Shown piece by piece: positions 36,987 to 45,562 of a stretch of DNA of 64,000 bases. A model generated the notes under the pieces. That model ran no database searches. It was not told the DNA's origin and saw only the letters and a program-made list of their open reading frames with translations. The DNA comes from Novosphingobium sp. (GTDB taxonomy: Bacteria; Pseudomonadota; Alphaproteobacteria; Sphingomonadales; Sphingomonadaceae). Made by a program: the position numbers and the translations under genes. Where the stretch lies: assembly GCA_016719755.1 (NCBI GenBank), contig JADJYM010000004.1, forward strand, positions 350,686 to 414,685. The letters are read 5' to 3'. How positions within the stretch are numbered: the first letter of the stretch is position 1; the number at the start of each line of letters is the position of its first letter.

Positions 36987-37634
36987 ATGGATGAGCCCGA
37001 TTCCGGCCGAGATGCCGCCGAGCGGGCGCAGCGCCTGTTTTCGGGGCGCGTCGAGTTTCTGCTCAGCGCCCCGTCGCTGAAGTTCCTGCCCGAGCCGGAA
37101 GTGCCCGAGATCGCCTTTGCCGGGCGCTCCAACGTCGGCAAAAGCTCGCTGCTCAACGCGCTGACCGGGCGCCGGGCGATTGCCCGCACCTCGGTCACGC
37201 CGGGGCGCACGCAGGAACTCAATTTCTTCGAGGCGGGCAGCCCTACCCTGCTGCGGCTGGTCGACATGCCCGGCTATGGCTTTGCCAAGGCGCCGCTCAA
37301 GGTGGTCGAGAACTGGCGCCGGCTGGTCCGCGATTTCCTGCGCGGGCGGGTGGTGCTGAAGCGCGTTCTGGTGCTGATCGACAGCCGCCACGGGGTAAAG
37401 CCGGTCGACCTTGAAATGATGAAGATGCTGGACGAGGCGGCGGTCGGTTACCGGCTGGTGCTGACCAAGGCGGACAAGATCAAGGCCAGCGAACTGGCCG
37501 AAGTGCTGGCCGCCACCCAGGCCGAAGCGCGCAAGCATTCCGCCGCCTTCCCGGTGATCCACGTGACCTCCAGCGAAAAGGGCATGGGGATCGAGGAGCT
37601 GCGCGCTGCCGTGCTGGAAGATGCCGGGGTCTGA
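36987..37634 (+). CDS. engB: Ribosome biogenesis GTPase EngB (YihA/YsxC)
   Basis: A 215-residue GTPase needed for 50S subunit assembly. GTPase motifs: AGRSNVGKSSLLNAL, switch region TSVTPGRTQELNFF, DMPGYGFA and TKADKIK. The YihA-type order RSNVGKSS...PGRTQ...DMPGYG is diagnostic. It is the last gene of the rpmH cluster; a REP-like palindrome (37677) follows. Confidence 0.95.
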   Translation: MDEPDSGRDAAERAQRLFSGRVEFLLSAPSLKFLPEPEVPEIAFAGRSNVGKSSLLNALTGRRAIARTSVTPGRTQELNFFEAGSPTLLRLVDMPGYGFAKAPLKVVENWRRLVRDFLRGRVVLKRVLVLIDSRHGVKPVDLEMMKMLDEAAVGYRLVLTKADKIKASELAEVLAATQAEARKHSAAFPVIHVTSSEKGMGIEELRAAVLEDAGV

Positions 37635-37676
37635 ACGGCCGACCGGTCTTCCTATCCTCACTTTCGTCCAAAGACC

Positions 37677-37703
37677 GTCATGCTGAAACAAGTTCAGCAT
37701 GAC
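37677..37703. repeat. REP-like palindrome between engB and the VOC gene
   Basis: Perfect 11-bp arms GTCATGCTGAA and TTCAGCATGAC around ACAAG. It lies between convergent genes; same family as 31729 and 43054. Confidence 0.8.
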
Positions 37704-37734
37704 ATTCGATACGGACGGGACGCTGATTTCGTAG

Positions 37735-38154
37735 CTACTTCGCGAACAATTGCCCCGGATCGGCAAAAGCCTTGATCTCAATCGCGTTGCCGCTGGGATC
37801 GCGGAAGAACATGGTGGCCTGTTCGCCCACCTGCCCCTTGAAGCGCACATAGGGTTCGATCTCGAACTTGACGCTGGCGGACCGCAGGCGTTCGGCCAGC
37901 ACCTGCCAATCCACCATGGGCAGGACCAGCCCGAAATGCGGCACCGGCACCCCGTGGCCATCAACCGGGTTGCGGCCCGCATCGTCCACGCGCTGGCCGG
38001 TGCAATGGGCAACGATCTGGTGGCCGTAGAAATCGAAATCGATCCACGCCGCGCTGCTGCGCCCTTCGGCGCAGCCCATGACGCCGCCCCAGAAGGCGCG
38101 GGCCTCGGCCAGATCGTGGACGGGAAAGGCGAGATGGAACGGGGGCAGGGTCAT
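37735..38154 (-). CDS. VOC (glyoxalase/bleomycin resistance fold) family protein
   Basis: A 139-residue protein with two beta-alpha-beta-beta-beta repeats of the vicinal oxygen chelate fold: [23 protein letters not shown], and at the end [15 protein letters not shown], carrying the metal-ligand positions (His near the start, Glu at the end). Such proteins include glyoxalases, dioxygenases and resistance proteins; the substrate is unknown. ATG 38154 gives the family start, but an ATG at 38172, preceded by AGGAAAG, is an alternative. Confidence 0.82.
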   Translation of the reverse strand: MTLPPFHLAFPVHDLAEARAFWGGVMGCAEGRSSAAWIDFDFYGHQIVAHCTGQRVDDAGRNPVDGHGVPVPHFGLVLPMVDWQVLAERLRSASVKFEIEPYVRFKGQVGEQATMFFRDPSGNAIEIKAFADPGQLFAK

Positions 38155-38404
38155 CCCCGCGCCATAGCGCATTTTGCGCTTTCCTACAGGCACTGCGAAC
38201 CCGCAGGGTCCGCCGATGCCCTTGCCCCCTGCCGAAGAGTCCGAACGGCGCGTGCGCGCCGCCTTTGCCGCCGGGCGCTGCCCGGTGCCCGCGCCCGTCT
38301 GCCCCACCCGCGGACGGGTGCCGCAACACACTTCAGGACCCTGTCCACTGTGTGCACTTGTTCAGCCTCGACACGGCGAACCTGAACGACTAGCCAAGCA
38401 GCTT

Positions 38405-39076
38405 ATGAAGCTCATCATCGGCAACAAGAACTATTCCAGCTGGTCGCTGCGCGGCTGGCTGGCCTGCAAGCAGTCGGGCCTGGCCTTCGAGGAGATCACC
38501 GTTCCGCTTTACGGCGAGGACTGGGACAGCCGGAAAAAGCAGAGCGAGGACATCGCCCCCTCATCCGGCAAGGTTCCGGTGCTGTGGGACGGCGAGGCGG
38601 TGGTGTGGGACAGCCTGGCGATCATCGAATACCTTGCCGACAAGGTCGGCCGCGAACGCTTCTGGCCCAAGGACGACGATGCCCGCGCCATGGCCCGATC
38701 AATGGTTGCGGAAATGCACAGCTCCTACCAGGCGCTGCGCGGCGAATGCCCGATGAACATCCGCCGCCGGGTGGAAGGCGCGACCATCACCGACGCCGCC
38801 AGGGGCGACATCGTGCGCATCCTGACCCTCTGGGCCGAGGCCCGGGCGCGGTTCGGGCGGGGCGGGCCGTTCCTGTTCGGCACCTTCAGCGCGGTCGACA
38901 TCATCTACGCGCCGGTGGTCAGCCGCTTCATGACCTATGGCATTGGCGTGCCCGGCTTCGCGCTGGCCTATATGGAAGCGGTGTGGAGCCACGAATGGAT
39001 GCAGGCCTGGGTCGCCGCCGCCGAGGCCGAGGACTGGACCATCGAACAGTACGAAACCACGGCGCGGAGCAAGTGA
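38405..39076 (+). CDS. Glutathione S-transferase family protein
   Basis: The 223-residue protein has an N-terminal thioredoxin-like domain (LIIGNKNYSSWSLRGWLACKQSG, with the catalytic Ser region; GKVPVL, cis-Pro; WDSLAIIEYLAD) and a helical C-terminal domain. This is the YfcF/zeta-like cytosolic GST type. The same frame is open for about 77 codons upstream (to 38174), but the ATG at 38405 is the family start. Its TGA overlaps the dapE ATG (TGATG), so the two are co-translated. A role in lysine synthesis is not implied. Confidence 0.88.
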   Translation: MKLIIGNKNYSSWSLRGWLACKQSGLAFEEITVPLYGEDWDSRKKQSEDIAPSSGKVPVLWDGEAVVWDSLAIIEYLADKVGRERFWPKDDDARAMARSMVAEMHSSYQALRGECPMNIRRRVEGATITDAARGDIVRILTLWAEARARFGRGGPFLFGTFSAVDIIYAPVVSRFMTYGIGVPGFALAYMEAVWSHEWMQAWVAAAEAEDWTIEQYETTARSK

Positions 39077-40212
39077 TGAGCCTGATGCCCCCCCCGGTGC
39101 TCCCGCTGGCCGAAGCGCTGATGGCCTGCCCCAGCGTGACCCCCGCGACCGGCCTGGTATTCGACTGTCTTGAGGGCCAGCTCGCGCCGCTTGGCTTTTC
39201 GGTCCACCGCTTCGTTGCGGGCGAAGCGCCCGACGGGCCGGTCGAGAACCTGTTCGCGGTGCGGCAGGGTCCGGAGGGCAGCCGCCACTTTGCTTTCGCC
39301 GGCCATCTCGATGTCGTCCCGCCGGGCGAAGGCTGGACCAGCGCGCCGTTCCTGCCGGAAGTGCGCGGCGAACTGCTCCACGGGCGCGGCGCGGTCGACA
39401 TGAAGGGCGCGATCGCGGCGATGGTCGCCGCCGCCGCCGCCGTGCCGGTAGAGGCCGGAACGCTGAGCTTCATCATCACCGGCGACGAGGAAGGCCCGGC
39501 GCGCTTCGGCACGGTCGCACTGATCAAGCATATGCGCGCGGCGCAAGCCTTGCCCGACCTGTGCCTGGTCGGCGAACCCACCTCGCAGCATCGGCTTGGC
39601 GACATGATGAAGATCGGACGGCGCGGCTCGGTCAACATCTGGCTGACGGTCGAGGGCAAGGAAGGCCACGTCGCCTACCCGCACCTGGCGGATAATCCCG
39701 CCCCGCGGCTCGTCGCCATGCTGGCCGAGCTGGACGCGCTGGAACTGGACCAGGGCTCCGACTGGTTCCAGCCCTCCAACCTGGAGATTACCGACATCGC
39801 GATCGGCAATCCCGCCACCAACGTGATCCCGCCGCGCGCCAGCGCGCGCATCTCGATCCGCTTCAATGATCGCCACACCGGGCAGGGCCTCGCAGACCGC
39901 GTGGCGGAAATCGCGGCCCGCCATGGCGGCACGGCCCGCGCGGTGATTTCGGGCGAGGCCTTCATCACCCTGCCGGGGGATTTCTCCGCGATGGTCGCCC
40001 GCGCGGTGGAGGCCGAAACCGGCCTCGTTCCCGAAGCCTCGACCACCGGGGGCACGTCCGACGCGCGGTTCCTGCGCGCGGTCTGCCCGGTGATCGAATT
40101 CGGCCTGTGCAACGCGACCATGCACAAGCGCGACGAGGCCGTGGCCGTGCCCGATCTCGATGCGCTGGCGCGGATCTATGCGCGGATCGCCGCCGAAGCA
40201 CTGGGCGTCTGA
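39076..40212 (+). CDS. dapE: Succinyl-diaminopimelate desuccinylase
   Basis: The 378-residue M20-family metalloenzyme hydrolyses N-succinyl-L,L-diaminopimelate in the lysine/peptidoglycan pathway. Metal-binding motifs are GHLDVVPPG, GRGAVDMKG, ITGDEEGPA and the C-terminal CNATMHKRDEAV, with the STTGGTSDARF block that marks DapE. It overlaps the GST gene by one base. dapB, another gene of the pathway, lies 2 kb downstream on the other strand. Confidence 0.94.
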   Translation: MSLMPPPVLPLAEALMACPSVTPATGLVFDCLEGQLAPLGFSVHRFVAGEAPDGPVENLFAVRQGPEGSRHFAFAGHLDVVPPGEGWTSAPFLPEVRGELLHGRGAVDMKGAIAAMVAAAAAVPVEAGTLSFIITGDEEGPARFGTVALIKHMRAAQALPDLCLVGEPTSQHRLGDMMKIGRRGSVNIWLTVEGKEGHVAYPHLADNPAPRLVAMLAELDALELDQGSDWFQPSNLEITDIAIGNPATNVIPPRASARISIRFNDRHTGQGLADRVAEIAARHGGTARAVISGEAFITLPGDFSAMVARAVEAETGLVPEASTTGGTSDARFLRAVCPVIEFGLCNATMHKRDEAVAVPDLDALARIYARIAAEALGV

Positions 40213-40272
40213 TTGCGGAGGCAGGAACAAAGTGTTAGCCATGTGCAATAAAGTTACCCAGGGGATGAAGGT

Positions 40273-41649
40273 ATGAGCCAGAGCGGATTCACCATGCGCG
40301 GCCTTGCCGAACGGCTCAGCCGCAATCTCACCGCGTGGATCCTGCTGGGCATGATCGCGGGCGTGCTGGCGGGGCAGGTGCTGCACACCCAGTTCGAAGC
40401 CGCCACGATCAAGGAAAACGTGGCGCCCTGGCTCAAGCTGCTGAGCGACATCTTCCTGCACCTGATCAAGATGCTGGTCGCGCCGCTGGTGCTGTCCACC
40501 ATCGTCGTCGGCATTGCCCACATGGGCGACAGCAGCGCGCTGGGCCGGATCGGCACGCGCGCCCTGTTGTGGTTCATCACCGCCAGCCTGATCTCGATCG
40601 GCCTCGGGCTGGTGATGGTCAACCTGTTCCAGCCCGGCGTGGGCGCCCCGATCCCCGATGCCGCCGCTGCGGCCGCGGCAGTGGGCGAGGTCAAGGAACT
40701 CAAAGCCACCGAATTCCTGCTCTCGATCTTCCCGAAGAACGCGTTCGAGGCGCTGGCGACCAACAACATCCTGCAGATTCTGGTCTTCTCGATCTTCGCG
40801 GGCGTGGCGCTGTCCGCCATCGGCGAAAAGGGCGCGCCGCTGGTGCGCGGGGCCGATGCCCTGGCCGAGATGATGCTGCAGATCACCGGCTACGTGATGC
40901 GCTATGCCCCCATCGCGGTGTTCGGCGCGATTGCCAATGTCGTGGCGGCCAGCGGGCTGGCGATCCTGGGCACCTATGTCGAGCTATTGTTCGAATTCTA
41001 CCTCAGCCTCCTTCTGCTGTGGGTAATCCTGCTGACCATCGGCGCGCTGTTCCTGGGGCGGCGCATCCTCACGCTGATCCGCTATATCCGCCAGCCACTG
41101 ATGATCGCCTTTTCGACCGCCAGCAGCGAGGCGGCGCTGCCCAAGATGTTCGAGCAGCTCGACCGGTTCGGCGTGCCGCGCCGGATCTCGGGCTTCATCC
41201 TGCCGCTGGGCTACTCGTTCAACCTCGACGGCTCGATGATGTACATGAGCTTCGCGACGATCTTCATCGCGCAGGCCTATGGAATCGATCTGTCGATCGG
41301 CACCCAGATCATGATCCTGCTGACGCTGATGATCAGTTCCAAGGGCATCGCCGCCGTGCCGCGCGCCAGCCTGGTGGTGATCACCGGCACGCTGGCGATG
41401 TTCGGCCTGCCGGTGGAAGGCGTGGCGATCATCCTGGCGATCGACCAGTTCCTCGACATGGGCCGCACCGCAACCAACGTGGTCGGAAACGCCGTGGCGA
41501 CCAGCGTCATCACCAAGTGGGAAGGCATGCTGGAAGTGGAAGAGCCGGAATATGTCGAGCATCCCCACGCCCCGGCGCACACCGTGGCCAGCGGACGCGC
41601 CGGGCTGGAGCTCGATCCCTCGAACTTCGAGGATGGGGAGAAGAAGTAG
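40273..41649 (+). CDS. Dicarboxylate/amino acid:cation symporter (DAACS, GltP/DctA type)
   Basis: A 458-residue inner-membrane carrier of the DAACS family, which couples uptake of glutamate, aspartate or C4-dicarboxylates to protons or sodium. The hairpin motif AFSTASSEAALPKMFEQL (serine-rich) and the NLDGSMMYMSFATIFIAQAYG and DQFLDMGRTATNVVGNAVAT blocks are diagnostic. It has about eight helices. The exact substrate cannot be told. The ATG at 40273 follows GGGGATGAAGG. Its stop codon lies in a hairpin shared with nth (41640). Confidence 0.92.
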   Translation: MSQSGFTMRGLAERLSRNLTAWILLGMIAGVLAGQVLHTQFEAATIKENVAPWLKLLSDIFLHLIKMLVAPLVLSTIVVGIAHMGDSSALGRIGTRALLWFITASLISIGLGLVMVNLFQPGVGAPIPDAAAAAAAVGEVKELKATEFLLSIFPKNAFEALATNNILQILVFSIFAGVALSAIGEKGAPLVRGADALAEMMLQITGYVMRYAPIAVFGAIANVVAASGLAILGTYVELLFEFYLSLLLLWVILLTIGALFLGRRILTLIRYIRQPLMIAFSTASSEAALPKMFEQLDRFGVPRRISGFILPLGYSFNLDGSMMYMSFATIFIAQAYGIDLSIGTQIMILLTLMISSKGIAAVPRASLVVITGTLAMFGLPVEGVAIILAIDQFLDMGRTATNVVGNAVATSVITKWEGMLEVEEPEYVEHPHAPAHTVASGRAGLELDPSNFEDGEKK

Positions 41650-41665
41650 GGGCGCCTACTTCTTC
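41640..41665. terminator. Bidirectional hairpin spanning both stop codons (symporter / nth)
   Basis: Perfect 11-bp arms GAAGAAGTAGG and CCTACTTCTTC with loop GGCG include the last Lys codons and TAG stop codons of both convergent genes. It lacks a long T-tract, but the arms are the only sequence between the genes. Confidence 0.6.
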
Positions 41666-42306
41666 TTCGCAGGCGGCGGAGTCTTGGCCTTGAAGGCGCA
41701 CAGATCCGCCACCGGGCAACGCCAGCATTCCGCCGTGCGCGCCTTGCAGATGTAGCGACCGTGCAGGATCAGCCAGTGGTGCGCACCGACCCGGAAGGGC
41801 TGAGGCACCTTCTTGTCCAGTCCCTTTTCCACCGCCAGCGGGGTCTTGCCCCTGGCCAGGCCCGTGCGGTTGGCAACGCGGAAGATATGGGTGTCGACCG
41901 CAAAGGTTTCCGCCCCGAAAGCGCAGTTCATCACCACGTTGGCGGTCTTGCGGCCGACCCCGGGCAGGGTGGTGAGCACGTCCCGGTCCGCCGGAACCTC
42001 GCCGCCGAAATCGCGGACCAGGATTTCGGACAGGGCGATGACGTTCTTCGCCTTGGAATTGAACAGGCCAATAGTCTTGATGTGTGCTTTAAGCCCCTCC
42101 TCGCCCAGCGCGACCATCTGCGCCGGGGTGGTGACATCGCGAAACAGCGCCCGCGTCGCCTTGTTGACGCCCACGTCCGTCGATTGCGCGGACAGCACCA
42201 CGGCGACCAGCAGCTGGTAGGTATTGCCAAACTCCAGCTCCGTCTCGGGCGAGGGGTTCTCCTCGGCCAGGCGGCGGAAGAATTCGAAGATGTCGTCCTT
42301 CTTCAA
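41656..42306 (-). CDS. nth: Endonuclease III (DNA glycosylase/AP lyase)
   Basis: A 216-residue base-excision-repair enzyme that removes oxidised pyrimidines. The helix-hairpin-helix LTTLPGVGRKTANVVMNCAFG, catalytic Asp in FAVDTHIFRVANR and the C-terminal [4Fe-4S] motif C-x6-C-x2-C-x5-C (CKARTAECWRCPVADLC) are intact. The start is the TTG at 42306, overlapping the dapB stop (TTGA); no better start exists within the family length. It is cotranscribed with dapB. Confidence 0.94.
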   Translation of the reverse strand: MKKDDIFEFFRRLAEENPSPETELEFGNTYQLLVAVVLSAQSTDVGVNKATRALFRDVTTPAQMVALGEEGLKAHIKTIGLFNSKAKNVIALSEILVRDFGGEVPADRDVLTTLPGVGRKTANVVMNCAFGAETFAVDTHIFRVANRTGLARGKTPLAVEKGLDKKVPQPFRVGAHHWLILHGRYICKARTAECWRCPVADLCAFKAKTPPPAKKK

Positions 42307-43031
42307 AGGCCAAGCACCTGCGGCATGGTGTAGCGTCCCGCCGGACGGCCAGTCAGCCACTGCGCCGCGCGCACCGCGCCCTTGGCAAAGATCCGGCGAT
42401 TCTCGGCCAGGTGAGTGAAAGCCAGCCGCTCGTCATCGCCCAGGAAAAACACGGTGTGATCGCCCGCGACGCTGCCGCCACGCAGGCTCGCAAAGCCGAT
42501 GTCGCCAACCCGCCGCGCGCCGGTGATGCCGTCCCGCCCGCGCGCGCTACTGGCGGCGAGATCGATCCCGCGTCCCTTCGCGGCAGCCTCGCCCAGCAGC
42601 AGCGCGGTGCCCGACGGCGCATCCACCTTCATGCGGTGGTGGGTTTCGGTGATCTCGATGTCCCAGTCCTCGCCCAGTCGGCTCGCCGCCTCGCGCACCA
42701 GATGGGCCAGCAGGGTTACGCCGAGCGAGGTATTTCCGGTTTGCAGCACGGCGATGCGTTCCGCCGCATGGTCGCAGAGGAAATGATGCCGCTCCTCCAG
42801 ACCGGTGGTTCCGATCACGATCGGCACGCCCGCGCCCATGGCCGCGTCGAGATTGCCTTCCAGCGCACCGGGCGCGGAAAAATCGACCAGCACATCGCTG
42901 GCCGCCGCGAGCGCGGCCACATTATCGCCCTTGTCGACCCCGCCTGACAAGACCTCACCCGCCGCCGCGATCGCCTCGGCCAGTGCCGCCCCCATGCGCC
43001 CCGCGCTGCCGATGATGCCGATTCTGGCCAA
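42303..43031 (-). CDS. dapB: 4-hydroxy-tetrahydrodipicolinate reductase
   Basis: The 242-residue enzyme reduces the product of DapA in lysine and diaminopimelate synthesis. It has the NAD(P) fold (RIGIIGSAGRMGAALAEAI), VDFSAPGA, GTTGL, and the signature ETHHRMKVDAPSGTALLLGE. The TTG at 43031 has GGAGG 5 bases upstream and gives MARIGIIGSAGRMG; I prefer it to a farther ATG-type start. A pair of REP-like units lies in its upstream region. Confidence 0.94.
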   Translation of the reverse strand: MARIGIIGSAGRMGAALAEAIAAAGEVLSGGVDKGDNVAALAAASDVLVDFSAPGALEGNLDAAMGAGVPIVIGTTGLEERHHFLCDHAAERIAVLQTGNTSLGVTLLAHLVREAASRLGEDWDIEITETHHRMKVDAPSGTALLLGEAAAKGRGIDLAASSARGRDGITGARRVGDIGFASLRGGSVAGDHTVFFLGDDERLAFTHLAENRRIFAKGAVRAAQWLTGRPAGRYTMPQVLGL

Positions 43032-43053
43032 TTTCGCCTCCTGCCAGCGGGCC

Positions 43054-43143
43054 GTCATGCTGAACTTGTTTCAGCATCCAACGTGCTCCACATTCCGGTC
43101 TGTTCTTTAAGCGCAATGGACCCTGAAACAAGTTCAGGGTGAC
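43054..43143. repeat. Pair of REP-like units, head to head
   Basis: Two units, ATGCTGAACTTGTTTCAGCAT (43057-43077 without its last base pairings) and CCCTGAAACAAGTTCAGGG (43121-43139), share a 15-base core as reverse complements (CTGAACTTGTTTCAG / CTGAAACAAGTTCAG). The outer ends GTCA and TGAC also pair. They lie in the divergent region between dapB and the sirtuin gene. Confidence 0.75.
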
Positions 43144-43157
43144 AAACGGGGCATCGC

Positions 43158-43862
43158 ATGACCGGCTTCCGCAACATCGTGATCCTGACCGGCGCGGGCA
43201 TTTCCGCCGAAAGCGGGATCGACACCTTTCGCGGGGCGGGCGGACTGTGGGAGAACCACCGGGTGGAGGACGTCGCGACGCCAGAGGCCTTTGCCCGCGA
43301 CCCCAACCTGGTCCTGCGCTTCTACGACATGCGCCGCGCCGCGATCCAGGAGAAGCTGCCCAACGCCGCACACTTCGCACTGGCGGAGCTTGACGCGAAG
43401 TGGCGCGGCAACCTGCTGATCGTGACGCAGAACGTCGATGATCTGCACACCCGGGCCGGGGCGCGGCGGGTGCTGCATATGCACGGCGAACACCTCAAGG
43501 CCTGGTGTACCAGCTGCGACGTGCGCTCGCACTGGCGCGGACCGCTGATCGACCGGCCGCCCTGCCCGGTGTGCCAGGCGCGGGCCTTGCGCCCCGACAT
43601 CGTCTGGTTCGGCGAAATGCCCTATCGCATGGGCGAGATTTACGGGGCGCTGCGCGAGGCGGACCTGTTCGTTTCGATCGGGACTTCGGGGGCGGTCTAT
43701 CCGGCGGCGGGGTTTGTTCAAAACGCCCGCGAGCTTGGCGCGCGGACGCTGGAACTCAATCTCGAGGCCAGCCAGGGGTCGCACCTGTTCCACGAATCGC
43801 GTCTTGGCCCGGCGACCGAGGTGGTTCCGGCCTGGGTCGAGGAACTGCTAGGCGGCGGCTGA
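43158..43862 (+). CDS. cobB: NAD-dependent protein deacylase (sirtuin, CobB type)
   Basis: The 234-residue class III sirtuin removes acyl groups from lysines using NAD. Motifs: TGAGISAESGIDTFRG, TQNVDDLHTRAG, the catalytic His in LHMHGEHLK, and four zinc cysteines in CTSC and CPVC. The YxxR pair (Y56, R59 in FYDMRR) suggests it can also remove succinyl or malonyl groups. It starts 15 bases after a REP unit and its 3' end overlaps the MoeB-like gene by 15 bases, tail to tail. Confidence 0.93.
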   Translation: MTGFRNIVILTGAGISAESGIDTFRGAGGLWENHRVEDVATPEAFARDPNLVLRFYDMRRAAIQEKLPNAAHFALAELDAKWRGNLLIVTQNVDDLHTRAGARRVLHMHGEHLKAWCTSCDVRSHWRGPLIDRPPCPVCQARALRPDIVWFGEMPYRMGEIYGALREADLFVSIGTSGAVYPAAGFVQNARELGARTLELNLEASQGSHLFHESRLGPATEVVPAWVEELLGGG

Positions 43863-44624
43863 GCAGCCCCGGCATTCGGGATCTCTGGCAATCCGCATCG
43901 TCCTGAGGCTTGGCACCAGCCCTTCGAACAGGTGGAGGCGCCCCCACTGCGGGTCATCGCCCAGCGCCGCATGACCGCTCAGAAGAACCCGGATCGCCTG
44001 CATCGCGGCAAAAGCGCCGACCAGCCCGACCATCGCGCCCAGCACACCATCGGATGCGCAGGTATCGCAATCCTCGGCATCGAAGGCATCGCCGACGAAG
44101 CAGCGATAGCAGCTTTCGCCCGCCAGGTGTCCGGCGAAGCTGGCGACCTGGCCCTGGAACCGGCCGATCGCCGCACTGGTCAGCGGTATGCCAAGCTGCA
44201 CGCAGGCATCCGAGACGGCGAGACGAGTCGCGAAATTGTCACTTCCGTCCAGCACAAGGGTCGCGTCCTGAAGGACCTGCGCGGCGTTCGCCCCCCCTAT
44301 CCTCCCGACGTGCGCGCAGACCTTCAGGGTGGGATCGAACCGCGCCGTCCACTCCGCCGCGACGTCGGCCTTGGCCCGGCCGATGTCGGCCGGCGTGAAC
44401 AGGGTCTGGCGCTGAAGGTTCGACAGATCGACCGCATCGTCATCGACCAGGGTAAGCCTGCCCACCCCCGCCGCCGCGAGATACTGCAACGCCGGATTGC
44501 CGATCCCGCCGCAGCCAATCAGCACGACATGGGCCTCAGCCAGCGCAACCTGCCCTGCCCCTCCCAGTTCGGGGAGCACGATATGACGGGCAAAACGGTC
44601 GAGGCGGTCGGGCGGCAAGGACAT
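43848..44624 (-). CDS. MoeB/ThiF/HesA family adenylyltransferase
   Basis: The 258-residue E1-like enzyme adenylates the C-terminal glycine of a small sulfur carrier (MoaD or ThiS type). The ATP motif GCGGIGNPALQYLAAAGVG, the acidic LVDDDAVDLSNLQRQ, and two zinc CxxC pairs (CYRC and CRGC) are present, while a C-terminal rhodanese domain is absent. MoeB and ThiF cannot be separated here, as no moa or thi gene is in the window. It ends in an overlap with the sirtuin gene and is divergent from the SDR gene. Confidence 0.88.
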   Translation of the reverse strand: MSLPPDRLDRFARHIVLPELGGAGQVALAEAHVVLIGCGGIGNPALQYLAAAGVGRLTLVDDDAVDLSNLQRQTLFTPADIGRAKADVAAEWTARFDPTLKVCAHVGRIGGANAAQVLQDATLVLDGSDNFATRLAVSDACVQLGIPLTSAAIGRFQGQVASFAGHLAGESCYRCFVGDAFDAEDCDTCASDGVLGAMVGLVGAFAAMQAIRVLLSGHAALGDDPQWGRLHLFEGLVPSLRTMRIARDPECRGCSAAA

Positions 44625-44728
44625 GGTCAGCGCCTTACCCGCAAATCTCTGGCGAGACGAGTGGCGGATAAGTAGTGACAGGCAACCTTTCCCCTTGCAG
44701 ACTGCGGCAAAACAGACGGAGAGGATTC

Positions 44729-45502
44729 ATGAGCGAACTTGCAGGGCGGATCGCCCTGGTTACCGGAGCATCAGGTGGCATCGGCGCGGCGACGGCCCGC
44801 GCGCTGGCCGCGGCGGGCGCGAAAGTGGCCGTCACCGACCTGACCGCGCCCGAGGCGCTGGCCGCCGAGATCGGCGGGATCGCCCGCTCCCACGACGTCA
44901 CGAGCGAGGATGACTGGGCGGCAGTGACGGACTGGCTGCACGCCGAGGCGGGCGGGCTCGACATCCTGGTCAACAATGCCGGGCTGTTCCTGATGAAGCC
45001 GCTGCTGGAAACGTCGCTTGCCGAATGGCAGCGGCTCCACGCGGTAAACGTCGAGGGCGTGTTCCTGGGCACCCGGGCCGCCGTACCGCTGCTGGCGGAG
45101 CGCGCGGCGAAGTGGCCGGGCGGAGCCTCGATCATCAACCTCTCCTCGATGGCGGGGTTGGTCGGATCGGCCGGGACAGCCTGCTACAATGCCTCCAAGG
45201 GCGCAGTGCGGCTGTTTACCAAGGGCTGCGCGCTGGAATTCGCCCCGGCACGGATTCGCGTGAATTCGGTCCACCCCGGGATCATCGAGACCAACATGGG
45301 CGCCGAAGTGGTCCACGGGATCAGCACCTTGTCGGGCGCGGGAGAGAACGAAGCCCGCGCGACCGCCGCCGCCGTCCATCCGCTCGGTCACATGGGCCAG
45401 CCACAGAACATTGCCGACGCGATCGTCTTCCTCGCCTCTGACAAGGCCGCCTTCATGACGGGCAGCGAAATGGTGGTCGACGGCGGAGTGACGGCGGGCT
45501 GA
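44729..45502 (+). CDS. SDR family NAD(P)-dependent oxidoreductase
   Basis: A 257-residue classical short-chain dehydrogenase. TGASGGIG (cofactor), NNAG, the catalytic Ser in INLSSMAG, YxxxK as YNASK, and VNSVHPG follow the usual spacing. The end MTGSEMVVDGGVTAG is normal. It may be a 3-hydroxysteroid- or alcohol-type enzyme; the substrate is not predictable. The ATG at 44729 follows GGAGAGGATT. The ligase 60 bases downstream suggests a shared catabolic role (inference). Confidence 0.9.
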   Translation: MSELAGRIALVTGASGGIGAATARALAAAGAKVAVTDLTAPEALAAEIGGIARSHDVTSEDDWAAVTDWLHAEAGGLDILVNNAGLFLMKPLLETSLAEWQRLHAVNVEGVFLGTRAAVPLLAERAAKWPGGASIINLSSMAGLVGSAGTACYNASKGAVRLFTKGCALEFAPARIRVNSVHPGIIETNMGAEVVHGISTLSGAGENEARATAAAVHPLGHMGQPQNIADAIVFLASDKAAFMTGSEMVVDGGVTAG

Positions 45503-45562
45503 GCCTGCCAGACTGACACAACAGCCCGGACGGGCAGAACAACACGAGAGACGAGACAGGAC

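Noticed and set aside
35162..37267. A 701-codon open frame on the minus strand opposite yidC-engB
   Set aside because: A low-complexity His/Asp/Gln/Gly composition and full overlap with two intact conserved genes show it is a shadow.
38174..38404. In-frame extension before the glutathione S-transferase, containing a Cys/Pro-rich stretch
   Set aside because: The family begins at MKLIIGN (38405), and the extension overlaps the divergent VOC promoter region; I see no ribosome binding site or domain to support it.
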